This document shows positions 12,408 through 48,100 of a DNA stretch of 64,000 nt, in pieces (position 1 is the stretch's first letter; each line of letters opens with the position of its first letter). A program made the position numbers and the translations under genes. Below the pieces are notes generated by a model. The model saw nothing but the letters and a program-made list of their open reading frames with translations. It had not been told where the DNA came from and did no database searches. Source of the DNA: Diploscapter coronatus (taxonomy: Eukaryota; Nematoda; Chromadorea; Rhabditida; Rhabditidae); assembly GCA_964036155.1 (NCBI GenBank), contig OZ038422.1, forward strand, positions 81,739,201 through 81,803,200, in the 5' to 3' direction.

Positions 12408-14259
12408 CTAAAATATTTGGTTTAAATATTCGCAATATAATAATTTCGGCTCGTAGAAAAAGACACCGGGACACCAGTTAGAAAAAGACACCGGCTTTTT
12501 TCTCTTCTTCTCTTGCTTTCTCATACTATTTCTTAGAAAACCCGGTGTCTTTTTCTATGAGCCAATAATTTCTACTTCAATAACATCAGCCAAAATAGCT
12601 GCCCCAAATACAACGGCTTCATCGGGGTTGATATTGAATTTTAATTTTTCCTGTCCAAATTTCTTTTCCAAAATATCTCTTATCGCTGGAATCCTTGTGG
12701 ATCCGCCAACCATTATCCGAAAAGAATAAGATGAAAAAGGTTTGAATATCGTCAAGCTTGAAATCGGGAAGGCCGAAAACAAGGAGTGAAATAATGGATT
12801 TTAGGCCAGTCGCTCCTTTTCAATGTTATTTCTCTTATTCTAACATATTGAAAATAAGCGTGCACCACTTTGGCACATTCCATATTACGGACTGAACTGT
12901 AATATTACCACGTAATCGATATCGCTTGCTTGAAGTCTTTTCGTATTTAATGCTTCGTCAATTAGTCTGGTCGTTTTTGAGTAGAGCTCCTCGCATAATT
13001 CATTAAACTTTATCCTCGTTAATTGCACATCTAAGTCCAAATCATCTAGACCGATCTCCAACTAAATTCAGAATATAGTCCTTAGAGTATTCTATGGATT
13101 ACATGAATATCAACAGCAGTAGCTGTGAAAGAGAGTGCTTCCTTTGTCAATCTGCACTCAGTCCTTAGACGTTTAACCAAACGTTTATTTCCGAGAATAT
13201 CATAAGTCGATATTTTCTTATATTCTTGTAATACATAGTTCATAATTATTCCATCGAAGTCCTGGCCACCTATAAAATTAAAGCTAATATAAGCATTTTT
13301 TATAATGATTATGCCTAAATATTGATCTCCTTTAACGACCTTTATCGTAATAATTCCGTTTTTTATTTCACAAATGTTAATGTCAAGTGTGCCTGAAAGT
13401 TCATTGATGCAAATATTCGGTTGTTTGTCTTCAAATGATGATTATGCACTTACCTCCGCCGAAGTCGAATATCATTATGTTTGAATTCTCTAACTTTTTG
13501 TTTTCATTGTACGCGATCGCAGCAGCTATTGGTTCATCGATTAGCATCTTTAACTCGAGTCCAGCCATTTGAATAGCTCTTTTCGTAGCCTCTATTTGAT
13601 CTGTCTGAAAGAAGGCCGGAATCGCGACAACAGCTCCAGTCACTTTATCACTAGTATAAATCTAAGTTTCGTCTTACTGGAATCTCATAGATTTTACTCT
13701 TTCCAAACCTCAGCTATTTGCTTGACCTTCTTTAAAATTTCCGCAGATACTTCTTCTGGTGTTATAAATACTTCATTCAAGGCACCATTATCGTACTTAA
13801 TAACGTATCCAACTTTGTCCTAAAGAGTGAACAAAAATCGCATCAACCGAACGCACGTATTCAAAATGCGAAACTAACATTTCGTGTATCCAAATCGAAC
13901 GTCCAAAGTTGACGATTTTTCGCAATTGGAAAGTTATACATAAATCTCCACCCGATCAATCGCTTCGAATCTTCAATTCATTTACTTAAGTTACATTTGT
14001 TCGATCCCTTAAAGGTAGACCATAAAGAACCCGAGACAAATCATTGCTACTGTTGAGTGCAGGATTGCCGACAAGAACTTCTCCATTTCCATACGAAACT
14101 ATAGACGGAATGAAATTCTTTCCTCAAATAAGTTACCGAATTTGATAAGTTAGGTCCTTAAGGCAAACCTTCACCATCGAATATAATCCTACAACGTCCA
14201 TTTTCTACAATTGCTACACAAGAATAAGTAGTTCCCAAGTCAATGCCGATATAGGCCAT
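11196..14259 (-). CDS. Hsp70 nucleotide-binding domain joined to Kelch propeller (chimeric gene)
   Basis: Exons on the minus strand: 14259-14169, 14122-14021, 13970-13879, 13819-13709, 13661-13454, 13392-13315, 13269-13103, 13061-12909, 12716-12576, then 12407-12323, 12265-12135, 12089-12020, 11973-11882, 11840-11750, 11706-11562, 11517-11365, 11316-11196. All phases close, giving about 695 residues. The first 381 residues form a complete but divergent Hsp70 ATPase domain ([25 protein letters not shown]). A phase-0 donor GAA|GTAGAA at 12575 and phase-0 acceptor TTTTAG at 12408 join it to a Kelch domain instead of the usual substrate-binding domain. One intron (13314-13270) is GC-AG. The acceptor before exon 9 reads TTTTCGG, without AG. 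Introns are mostly 43-60 nt and codons AT-rich, unlike SMC2. Alternative: two genes, or a decaying pseudogene, with the Hsp70 part stopping at 12555. Confidence 0.6.
12445..12565. mobile_element. MITE-like inverted-repeat element, copy 1
   Basis: Inverted termini: TTCGGCTCG followed by TAGAAAAAGACACCGG at the left, and CCGGTGTCTTTTTCTA followed by TGAGCCAA at the right. The left end carries a partial tandem duplication of the terminal repeat (a second TAGAAAAAGACACCGG at 12479). No coding capacity. It lies wholly within the intron joining the Hsp70 and Kelch exons. A second copy is at 40339-40436. Flanks both read TAAT, a possible but unproven target duplication. Confidence 0.8.
12576..14259 (-). 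other. Hsp70 ATPase-domain segment of the chimera
   Basis: Start chosen at 14259 because [17 protein letters not shown] matches Hsp70 phosphate-1 signature at the very N-terminus, as in cytosolic Hsp70s; no signal or transit peptide. Later landmarks in order: [55 protein letters not shown] across an intron, DQYLGGQDFD across the GC-AG intron, FNELCEELY, then [14 protein letters not shown] and [12 protein letters not shown]. Length equals a normal NBD, and the usual linker and substrate-binding domain are absent. In an unspliced reading the frame stops at 12555, where the stop TAG is supplied by the terminal repeat of the small inverted-repeat element. Confidence 0.85.
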
Positions 14260-15078
14260 TTTTTATTTTATTTTTTTATTAAAAATTTGTACTGATTTAG
14301 GAAATAAATCATACATTCGTGCGCAAATAAATATTTAAAAAATCAATAATCATTGGGAGCAAGAAAGCAAGCTTTTACATTGAATGAAAATTGATAAGAG
14401 GATAGTAATGTTGAATATTTTGCGAGAAGAAAATCTTATCATAAAATTATAATTTTAACAAATGGTTAGGAATTAGAAATGAACAAATGAAAGGGATTTT
14501 GTTGGCTGAACAATAATCTGTTCAATTTCAAATTTCACCTCGCACTCAAATGCAACATGCTCAGGAGGAAGAAGGTAAGAAGCTTCAATAAATATTAAAA
14601 GCAGCACTGCCTGAAATTCGAAAAAGATCAACCTTTAACTTAAATCAGAATATAGCAATTTGAGAGAAATGAATATTAAAAAAGTAAGCAGAATTTTCCC
14701 TCTTAAAATAATGGTTTAGAAGTGAATGTAATCCTTTTAAATGACATACCAAATTGAGATTCCATATCGGAAATATACTAATTGAAGCTAAGAATAAGTG
14801 AGGAAAAAAAAGAAAATAGCCATTCATGGAAAGACGAGAATTGAGAACTAATGAGAGGATAAAAAATTTGGCAAATGGGTCTTTGGATCACTTACTCGGT
14901 GTCTTCCGTATCTTTCATGCTCTATCGATTGGTATATGATTTGTGGGATCTGCCTCATTGTTGAAAATGTAAAAATTTCTGATCCGGGCAGTTTCGAGAA
15001 TTACGGGGAATCTATTTTAAAATTCAGAATTTTATTGAAATTTCATTTTGTGAACAGAAGAAAAGATAATAATATTCA
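14260..15078. promoter_or_regulatory. Upstream region of Hsp70-Kelch gene
   Basis: AT-rich sequence with no gene seen, lying 5' of the minus-strand chimera and ending at the fold-back element. I recognised no clear nGAAn-type heat-shock element array, so heat induction is not supported by inspection. Promoter function is inferred from position only. Confidence 0.3.
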
Positions 15079-16754
15079 TTAAGAGTGGATGTCAGGAAAA
15101 ATCAAAGTCATAAGGAAGAGGTGCGGAACAGGGGTCCGTCGATTTGGCTTATTTTCACATATTTTGTTCAGTTTTTCACGCTGATTTTCGTGGTGCTATT
15201 CGTTTTTCATAAAAATTATCGTATGCAGGATTACGGTAGTTTGAAGTTTTGGCAAATCCGACCTCGGGAAAAAATTCATAACTTTCTTATTTGTGGACCA
15301 AATCAAATGCGGTTTTCAGCATTCAGTAGATAATGTCCTACCCTTCAATTTATGTAACTATGATGAGTCACGATAACTACTTGTTTTGACGGAAAAATTC
15401 CAAATTTAAAATTTTGACTTTAACATACCCCCAGTTTTCCATTTTTTTCGACCAAACAGAAGTTCGATCGCCGACCAAATATTAGCCCACGAGAAAGAGG
15501 ATTCAATTTCGCGTTTGAATATATAAAAATTTCCAAAAAAGAGGGTAGTCGAAACCACGAAAAATGCGTCTGAACGTATAAAATCAGGGTGATTATTTCA
15601 TAGTGTCAACTTTGACTCCCCATAACTTTCATATTTTTGGATTAAATTGAATGATTCTTTTTTTATTTTGTAGATACTGAGTAGGAGAATAAAGTAAAAA
15701 TATAAAGATAATTTTTCAAAATTAATTTTGGTGGGAAAAAATTACCCGAATCTACCTTATATACTCGTACTATCTTTACGCGTAAACGACGTTGGAAAAA
15801 TTTGTACTTTTAGTATGTTGTGTAGATTGAAATGGTAAACAACTTTCGTTCCAGAACTGACCTCGGATTTATTACCATTTGAGCTACAGAATTTTTTGAA
15901 GTGCAATGGCCAAATTCAACATAATGCCTTTATAATACAAATTTTCAAAAATTCATATCTTCCTGTGTGTGCATAATCTAGAATAAGTTCTGGAACAAAA
16001 GTTGTTCAATTTGAAGAGCTCTACAAGATTTCATAGGAAGTTTCGACATTAACTCACATTACTCTTGTAAACATAGTACGGGTATATAGGGTAACTTCGG
16101 GTAATTTTTTCCCACCAAAATTAATTTCTAAAAATGTTCTTTTTATTTTTACTTTATTCTCCTACTCAAGATCTACAAAATAAAAAGTAATCATTCAATT
16201 TGGTTCAGAAATAAGAAAGTTATGGGGGGTCAAAGTTGATGCTATGAAATAATCACCCTGATTTTACACGTTCGAACGCATTTTTCGTGGTTTCGACTAC
16301 CCTCTTTTTTGGAAATTTTTACATATTCCGATGCAGAATTGAACCATCTTTCTCATGAGCTAATATTTCGCTTTCGATCGAACTTCTTTTTGGTCGAAAA
16401 AAATCGAAAACTGGGGGTATGTTAAAGTCACATTTTTGAATATTCTAATTTTCCCGCCAAATTAGCGGTCGCCGAAACTCATTGTAGTCACATTATTTGT
16501 AGAGTTTTTCATGGGCTATCCAATGCTGAAAACCACATTCGATTTGATCCAGAAATAAGAAAGTTATGAATTTTTTCTTATATGGTGTATATAAAAACTT
16601 GAAATTAGCATAACTCCGCCCACTTTCATTTTTGCGAAAAACGGATAACACCATGAGAATCAGCGCGAAAAATTGTACTATATATGTGAAAATCAGCCAA
16701 CTCGACGGATCCCTGTTCCGCATCACTTTGAATAATACTGACATTCACTCTTAA
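15079..16754. mobile_element. 1.68-kb fold-back element with arms of about 840 bp, TTAA ends
   Basis: The left half (from TTAAGAGTGGATGTCAG at 15079) is matched in reverse complement by the right half (ending CTGACATTCACTCTTAA at 16754) through nearly its whole length. Matched blocks include the GCGGAACAGGG region (15123 and 16723), the CAGGGTGATTATTTCATAG region (15586 and 16262), the TTTTCCCACC region (15738 and 16109) and a central pair around GTTCCAGAAC (15852) and GTTCTGGAAC (15986). Arms have diverged by scattered changes. Short mirrored open frames (15085-15333 plus, 16493-16744 minus) are by-products of the inverted arms. TTAA at both ends suggests piggyBac-type target choice, though TTAA is itself palindromic. 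No transposase is present. Confidence 0.8.
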
Positions 16755-17303
16755 GGAAGAGAAACTTAATAATAAATAAAGGGCATGACAACCCCTGAAA
16801 GTTTAAATTAACGATTAATGTCGGAAGAAGCATTGCGAGAGTTTAATTTAGTTCATTTTTACGCCAGAGCACAAGAATCGATAAAGCGGATAAAACAATC
16901 AAATCATCAAAGAAACAGGAATACCCATAATCATTGTTTGAGTTGTTGAGATACATCGTCTGCAAAGTGAACTGAAAATGTTGTCATTGATAAAGTTTAA
17001 TGGAAAAATGGTAATTAAAAGAAAATGTAACAGTATTCATAATAGAATAATTTGTATAGTAGAGGTAATTTTGAAGGAAACACCATGAAAAAGTAGTGAT
17101 AGTGCAAGAAATAATAGCACAGAGCAGGCAAGATTCCAAGGTTCAGTGAATTTTGTATGGCTAACTCAAACTATTTTTGTATTCACAAATCACTACTTTT
17201 CCAGATGATAATTGAGAATGATGATAGGTACATAAAATGAATAAGAATAAAAGAAAAATAGTTTTGTCGTAACCAGTTTGATAGTTGGCTGTCATTGAAT
17301 CAT
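16755..17303. other. Gap and 3' flank of SMC2
   Basis: No gene seen. This AT-rich stretch lies between the fold-back element and the SMC2 stop codon and must contain the SMC2 3' UTR and cleavage site on the minus strand. No unambiguous AATAAA was found within 100 bases of the stop. Confidence 0.4.
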
Positions 17304-41223
<23,920 letters not shown>

Positions 41224-42104
41224 CTGATTTGGTCGTCAATTGACGATGGCTTAACGACGCCAATCCCTCAATTTTTCAAAACTCATAACGGAAAACAATG
41301 AAGAAGCTTTGAAAGATTAAAAATTCCGAAAACGATTTTCACGAGTAAAATTTTGGAAGAGACAATTTCATAAAATTTCTAACAATTAGACATAATCATC
41401 GATCAATTAACGAGGCTAATCAATATATAATCAGTATTAAAAATCGAAAGAAAATTACTTGAGAATTCCTTTAAAAAATCAAGGAAGAAAACAGAGAATT
41501 CACTGGAAAATGCCGTGCAGGGGTTTCTCCACAAAATGCTCACCAATCTGAAACAATTAACGACTAATAACTAGAATAATTAGCGTTAATTAACGAAAAT
41601 TACCGGAAAAAATAGAAGAAAACCACTTGCAAAAATTCAAATCGAAAGTTGCCCGAAGCTTATTCAAAGCGCGGCAAAGTGACAGCGTTTGAATTGCGTT
41701 ACCATCCATTTATCGATTTTCGAGCTAATTGCCCTGATTATCGATTAATTGGCGTTAATTACTCGCCACTTCTTGTTCAGAAGAATCTAACAAGTCTACG
41801 ATCGTGTTCAATCACTTCTGCTTCGCATAATTCATCCTATTTTCTGTGATTTTTATGAAATTTAAAAAAAATTTTTGACTCGGCATTCATTATTCTCCTT
41901 GGTTGGTCTAGTTATCTGGAAATTGTCGTTAATTGTCATCGAATTTGTCTTCAGATTCGTTCGACTAGTTGTGAATTCCATGGTAATCTAAATTCATGCA
42001 CTGCTCCTTCGTTTTTCATGAGAATTTCATAGATTTTTTCAAGATTCTGGCAACTCGTCACTACTGTTCAGGTTCTTTTGCTGTTGCGTGAGTTTGTCAT
42101 TTCG
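41224..42104. promoter_or_regulatory. Divergent SMC2 / Cdc20 upstream region
   Basis: 881 bp between the two start codons, which read outward. It contains several TTAATTA(A)CG- and ATTATCGATTAATT-like palindromic pieces (41567-41600, 41723-41764, 41921-41940) and a GCGGCAAA at 41671-41678 that matches an E2F-type TTTSSCGC site on the reverse strand. An acceptor-like ACTGTTCAG at 42063-42071 precedes the Cdc20 start and may receive a trans-spliced leader or a 5' UTR exon. Regulatory function is inferred. Confidence 0.45.
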
Positions 42105-45100
42105 ATGCACCCATTTCGCGACCAGTCGAATTCCCCGTCGATCAATCGCGTCTTCAAGGGACTCTCGATTTCGCAGAACAAGACACCAGGCAGTGCGGGC
42201 AGACTGCACAGACAGGCACAGACTAGCAACACCACTTTCGGGCTCAACAATACAAGGGTAAGGCTAGAAGTCTTGGAGAAAGTCGAATGTTGGAGAGTTC
42301 ATACAGTTTAAAGAAAGAATTGTGTATGAACCTCGAAGAATCATTCTGCAAAATTCGGTGATTTTTAGATGATATTGGTGAATCGAAACACCAACTGTTC
42401 AGTTCAGTTCAAGCATTTTTGAGCCGTCGTTTCTCCTAAATTGAAATCCATTCATTCGATACCGATCTTCTCTGCCGCAAACTAATTGAGATTTCATTAG
42501 TGTGACACTTGTGAATAAAATCTTGTGGATGACTTTTCCTTCCTTCTGCATTTTCTAATTTTCAAACATTTGTTTTCAGCGTGGTCTGTTGGAGAAGAAG
42601 CCGACGAAGAGGGAGATCACTCCGACTCGAAACTCGAGTGTCTTTCGGGGAGGCGACAGATTCCATCCGACTCGCATGAGCGAAGACTTCCTCGACGAGG
42701 CAAATCATCTCTTCACTAATAACAAGGCAAGATTTACGAACAATCAATGATAAGATTGAGGAGAATGATTATCAATGATGAGGAACAGTGATAATTTATG
42801 GTATTCCACTTTTTAATAGTCGTCACAAAAATCGTCTATCATTGCTAAATAAGAAAATTGGAAAAATCACAATATGTCTAATTTTGGTGATTTGAGGAAG
42901 ACGAGCTGAACAACTCCAAATCAGCGCCAGTCAGTCCATCGAAAGTCACCGACGATCCAAATCTGCCAAAGAGTTTGAATTAATTCAATTTCTTTCAGGA
43001 TAAAATTCCGTGTTTCAGCAAAATCGACGAGCAATTTGATGCGGTCGGACGCGAAAGCGGACGAGAAGATCTTCTGCTACAAACCCAACCAGGCGCCTGT
43101 CAGTCGGACTGGACAGATCAATCAGGCCAGGGTATGCTCATTTCTCGTTCAAATACGGACTGTTATCTGAGAATATTGAAATCTTCACTCTGCTCATGTA
43201 AAATCTATTTGAGTAGGTCATACGTTTGGAGCTGAAGTAGCCTTCATGAACCTTCCAAAATGCCATCATTTTACGATTTGTCATATCTTTCACGATACGA
43301 TTCCTCTAAATCTTCGCTGCTTCTTACTTACAAATTTCCATTTTCAAGCGGCAAACCTCAATTTCCTTTCCTTCAATTCAATGCTTAAATTTACCTGTCT
43401 CTATAGATACTGCATTTGTCAGTAGAGGAATCTCGTATCAATATCTCTCCTCTTCAGCAGCACATCTTTCATGCTCATTCTGTCTGACTTTCAATTTCCT
43501 TTCTTCAATACCTCAACTCACATTCTGTCTCTATAGCTACAACTTTGCTTGTCATTTTGTCCCTTATTTTCAGTAGCGTCATAACTTCACTTTTTCATTA
43601 ATTTCACCCATCTTCTGCCTCTAAATTACTACTTACCGCCAACAGATTTACTGTCAAATTCGGTTATCCTATCTTTCATCATTAATGGCATCACTATTCA
43701 GAGTCATGTCTTCATCTTCATAGGTATCTTTTCAGTTCTATCACCTAAATTTCTATATCTTTAGCTACAAAACTTTGTTCAAATCCCCTGCCTGCTCTCG
43801 GTTATTTATCGCAGAAATTGTTGGTCTTCCTCTTTCCATATCATTTCTTCAAAATGCCATCTTCATTTCAATAGGCATCACCTTCAAATTACCTGTCTCT
43901 ATAGTTACAGCTCGATTTGTCAAAGTCATATCTGTGTGTATGTGTGTGTATGTTGCTTCCTTGTGTTATACACTCTTTATATTTCCCCTTCCTTCTTATC
44001 ACTATTTTCGAGATTCTGCCTTCAATTCAATGTGCATTTCTACTTCATCTGAATATCTGTCTCTATAGCTACAGCTCGGTCTGTCAGCCTGCCTGCCTGC
44101 TTGCTGTCTGTTATGTTATCCCTTATTTGATCATCCCCGCCCTTCCTTTATCACCTTTCCTCTTCCCTTCCCTCCTTCAACAGCACTTCCTCTGTCTCAA
44201 TCAGGTTGCCATGAGAACATTTTCTTCATTTCTCCACTTGCCTCATATCAATTCCCTCATCTCGCATATAACATTTCACTAACTTTTCCTTCAAAACTCA
44301 AAATTCTCATTATTTGGTCGAGATACATTTTTTCTTTCAAATCTCCTAGACTATAAAATAAATCGAGCTATTTATAGTAAAGCGGGAAAATTTACCGAGT
44401 TTTGAAGTTGACTAATCGTGCTTTTCATTGGCAATGTGAGCCTTTCTCTGAAAACGAATAATTTCTTTTCATTCTTGATAAATCTCTCCCCATTTCGTAA
44501 AGCTGTCCCTCTGCATTTGTGCTGTCATTTGCTATTTGCTATTTGCTTCCCGTTCCCTCTCTGCTTTGTCTGGTCCCCATTGCAGGCCGACTGAACTGTC
44601 CTCTGTCTGTCTCTCCTCCCTCTCTATCCCTGTCTGCTCTGTCTGTTGTGTCATTCGTTTCCCCATTCCCCTAGCACAGCCACTCTCATTCACCAGCTAT
44701 CTCTGTCTCTTCCCTTCTGTCTGTCTGTCTCTAAACTCGCAAATCGAATAATGTCAGTGTCATTGTCTTTGCCTGTCTCTGTCTATTTCTCTCCATTCTA
44801 CACATGTCAAACTATTCCTCATTTCCAAATATGTCATTCATTTTGAGAGATTTTCATTCTAAATCTGTCAGTATCATTTGGGTTTTTAAAAAATTTTCTA
44901 GTCTATCTGAATTATTCGAATTAAATTATTCTGCTTCATGTTTTGGAATACGTTATTGTCATTGATCGAAATTTGACTTTTCGTACCTTTAGATTTGTCA
45001 TTCACCACCTCCCCTTCAAATTTTATCCTGTCATTTCCCCTTTGCAAACATGTCAATCCATAATTCCCATTCATATCAAAGATTGTCAATCCTCTGATTT

Positions 45101-48100
45101 ATACCTCTGCCGTCTATCAATGCCAATCTCTCCTTCTTTCCCGCTCTAGATTTGTCATTCTCTTCATTATCTCCATTCGGTGTGTCACGTCTCTTGTCAA
45201 TTATCAATTTTCCCTGCTTCATGCTGTTTTCTGGATTATACTGTATTCTGGTAAAAGGAGTGAATGGAATTGATATGTGTCCACTCATAATCCCTCGACT
45301 CCTGTCATTTCTGCTTCCTTCCCTCACTCCATCTTTGTCAATGAGTCTATTTACCCTCTCCTCCTCTCTCGTTTTAGTCTCCCTTCTCTCTTTGCTTTGA
45401 ATATGTCATTCCTTCCTTTCTCCTCTCCATCTGACTATGACATGTTTGTCTCGACTCACCCTTCTCTTTGGGAGAGCCATTTCTCTGCATCTCTTCATTC
45501 TCTCCAATTTACCTTATCTATAAGCCACTCTATTCCGTTAGAGAGAGACAAATGTCAATCGATAGGCAAGGAGAGTGCTGCCCTGTCAAGGCTTTCTTCT
45601 CTCAATGTCTGATACTCTCATTCCCTAGCGCCCTCTCATATGTCTCATTAAGATTACTTTTTCTCTGCTTCTCTAACATTCCTTTTTACTTCTCATTTGG
45701 ACAACTTTTGTATTTCTGTTTCTTTAATTATCCGATTTTCTAGCTCTCTCACCTGTCTCTTTTTGCTCATTTCCCTCTATCTCTCTCTAATTCAACACAC
45801 AGTCACACCTCTCCTCTTCCCTTCCCCTCAAGGCTCATTCCTTCCTTCTCTTTCTTCCTTGCAGAGTTATGCGAGAAGAGTCAAATCCCCACCTTCTCTC
45901 ACTCTCCTTCCCTCCCCTTTTACTCCTTCTTTTCAACTTCTCTACTTTGATTCACTAACTACTACTGCTTTTACATCAACACTCCTTATTCAGGAGGAAA
46001 AACTTTATTCTTCTTGTAATGATTACGCACTTTCTTGTTTGGCATTTAGTCTTCTTTATGAGTTTGCGTAAGATGTGGTATTTCTGGAATGCTACTGATA
46101 TTTAATCATTCATTAAAAATCGACGCTCATTTAATTCATCGATACTCAACTGCTGGTCTTTCTTTAGCATAAGATTTCTCATCTCCGACGATGTTTGCCA
46201 AATCCTCTTTCATCGATGAGAAAGAAATTTCCTTGTTGCTCTGAGTAAACCCATTCTCAACATACGTGTTTGTAGCCATATTTAGCGCATTTCCTCGCAA
46301 CTCGCATGTGACTTTTATCGAGCTGTAAGAAAAAAGCTGATTTTTGTGAGTTAAAGTTTCGTTTGAGAGGTGCGATAATTGAAGAAATTGAGATAGTTTG
46401 CGAGTTTCATTGATTCAATGGCTTGATATTGCGCAAGTGCAAAACTATTTTAGAAAACATGTCATAGAAAGTTCTAATGACATTAATTTTTGACATCTAA
46501 ACTTCGTCTATAATGGACTACTTTTTCACTTTTTTATGGAAAACTCATCATTCCTCTAATTATCCCTCGTCATTCTGTCAATTATCTTCCCCATTTAGCG
46601 ATGAAAGAAGGGGTGCATTGCAGGTCCTCTACACAGTGCACACTCTGAATCCCTCCTCCTCCGTCAAGAAAACCTATCGCTACATCAACACTGAAGTCGT
46701 CAAGACTCTCGATGCTCCACAACTCAATCGTAAGTTTTGAGAATTTTTTTAATCATAAATTTGAAGTTTTCTACATATCCAATTTTTATCATGGAAGATG
46801 ATACTGTAGTTCCCGTAAAAGATGACTTTTTGTTCGTGCAGCGTTTTTCATGCACAAGAACACAAACTTTGAAATGGAAAGTTCGAGATTTTCGTCATGC
46901 TTTTATTTTCAAAGTTTAGCATATGATAAACTAGAAAAATATGAAAAGGTGACATGTTTTTATTCAATCTACAATGTTTTCATCTGATTTCAGCAGATGT
47001 GTACATGCAGCTGCTCGACTGGAGTGCCACGGGCATTCTCGCCGTCGCCCTTGACAAAAACATCTACATTTGGGATCAATTCACTGGAGAATCCGAGGTG
47101 CAATTTTTAAATAAGATTTTCAATTTCTAAAAAGGGTTTCATGCAAGAAGAAAGTTTAACTTTCTTTTTATCCTCGCTACTTCCAACCCATATTTTTATG
47201 AAGGATTTGTTAAGGGTACAAACATAAATTAGACATTTGAATCTTCTTTCTGTAGTGTGATGAAAATGATTGCATTTCCATCCGGATCTTCCCCAATTCC
47301 AAAGTCTACTTTTCTAAATAACTTTATCATTTGATAGCATACGTTCATACACTCTTTACGCTAATCTAGCAGTTAATGAGTCTTTGCGTCAACCCCTTTT
47401 CAGGGTGTGACAATAATGGCAGTCAGAGTTTGCCTCTTCCCTCTATCTATAATTGTCAGTCGATTGACGTAAAGGAGGGGTTGCATAAAAATAGGAAGCG
47501 AATAATTTTAAAGTGTTGTTTATTCTTGAACATAAATTTACAGCTGCTGGTCGGCAACGAAGATGAAGAGGACCATCGGCCGATGACCGAAGTGATCACT
47601 GCACTCAGGTGGTCGCTCGATGGACGTGTGCTCGCCGTCGGATACTTCGATGGAACTCTCAAGGTGGCACTTTTACCTATTAATCGTGTACTTGTATTAC
47701 TATTCTCACGACAGACAGGAAGAGACTCACATCTTTTCTCATCAAAAACGGCTCAATTTATATCAAATTGCGTCGTTTTAGTCGAATAATAATAATGACA
47801 GTTACTACATAGCTAATAGAATAGTTCTCTACGCTGTCGAATTGGCACGTTACTAAAAGACGATAACAACTCGTTTTCTATAGAATATTCTCTTCCCGTT
47901 GTTTCATCACACGGAAAAATCTTATTCTTCCATCAAAATTTTTGAATCCGAAAATTCATTCCCTCAATTTTATTTTGGAAGCATTGGGAAGTTTTCAATT
48001 GTTTGAAGGGCTAGGAATAACTTTCGCAATTGACAATATCACCATTTCAAATTTTATGTCAAGAAAAATGACAATGGCTTATCACGCGAGTATGCGATGT

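Noticed and set aside
12555..12576. TAG after the Hsp70 ATPase domain as the true gene end
   Set aside because: An in-phase donor just upstream and an in-phase acceptor before the Kelch exon make splicing past it at least as likely; kept as the alternative model.
15085..16744. Two membrane-protein-like frames facing each other
   Set aside because: They are mirror copies within the fold-back element arms, so are explained by the inverted repeat.
43775..46071. Overlapping plus-strand open frames of 90-124 codons
   Set aside because: Low-complexity Ser/Leu/Phe sequence produced by a pyrimidine-rich intron; no splice signals and no family motifs.
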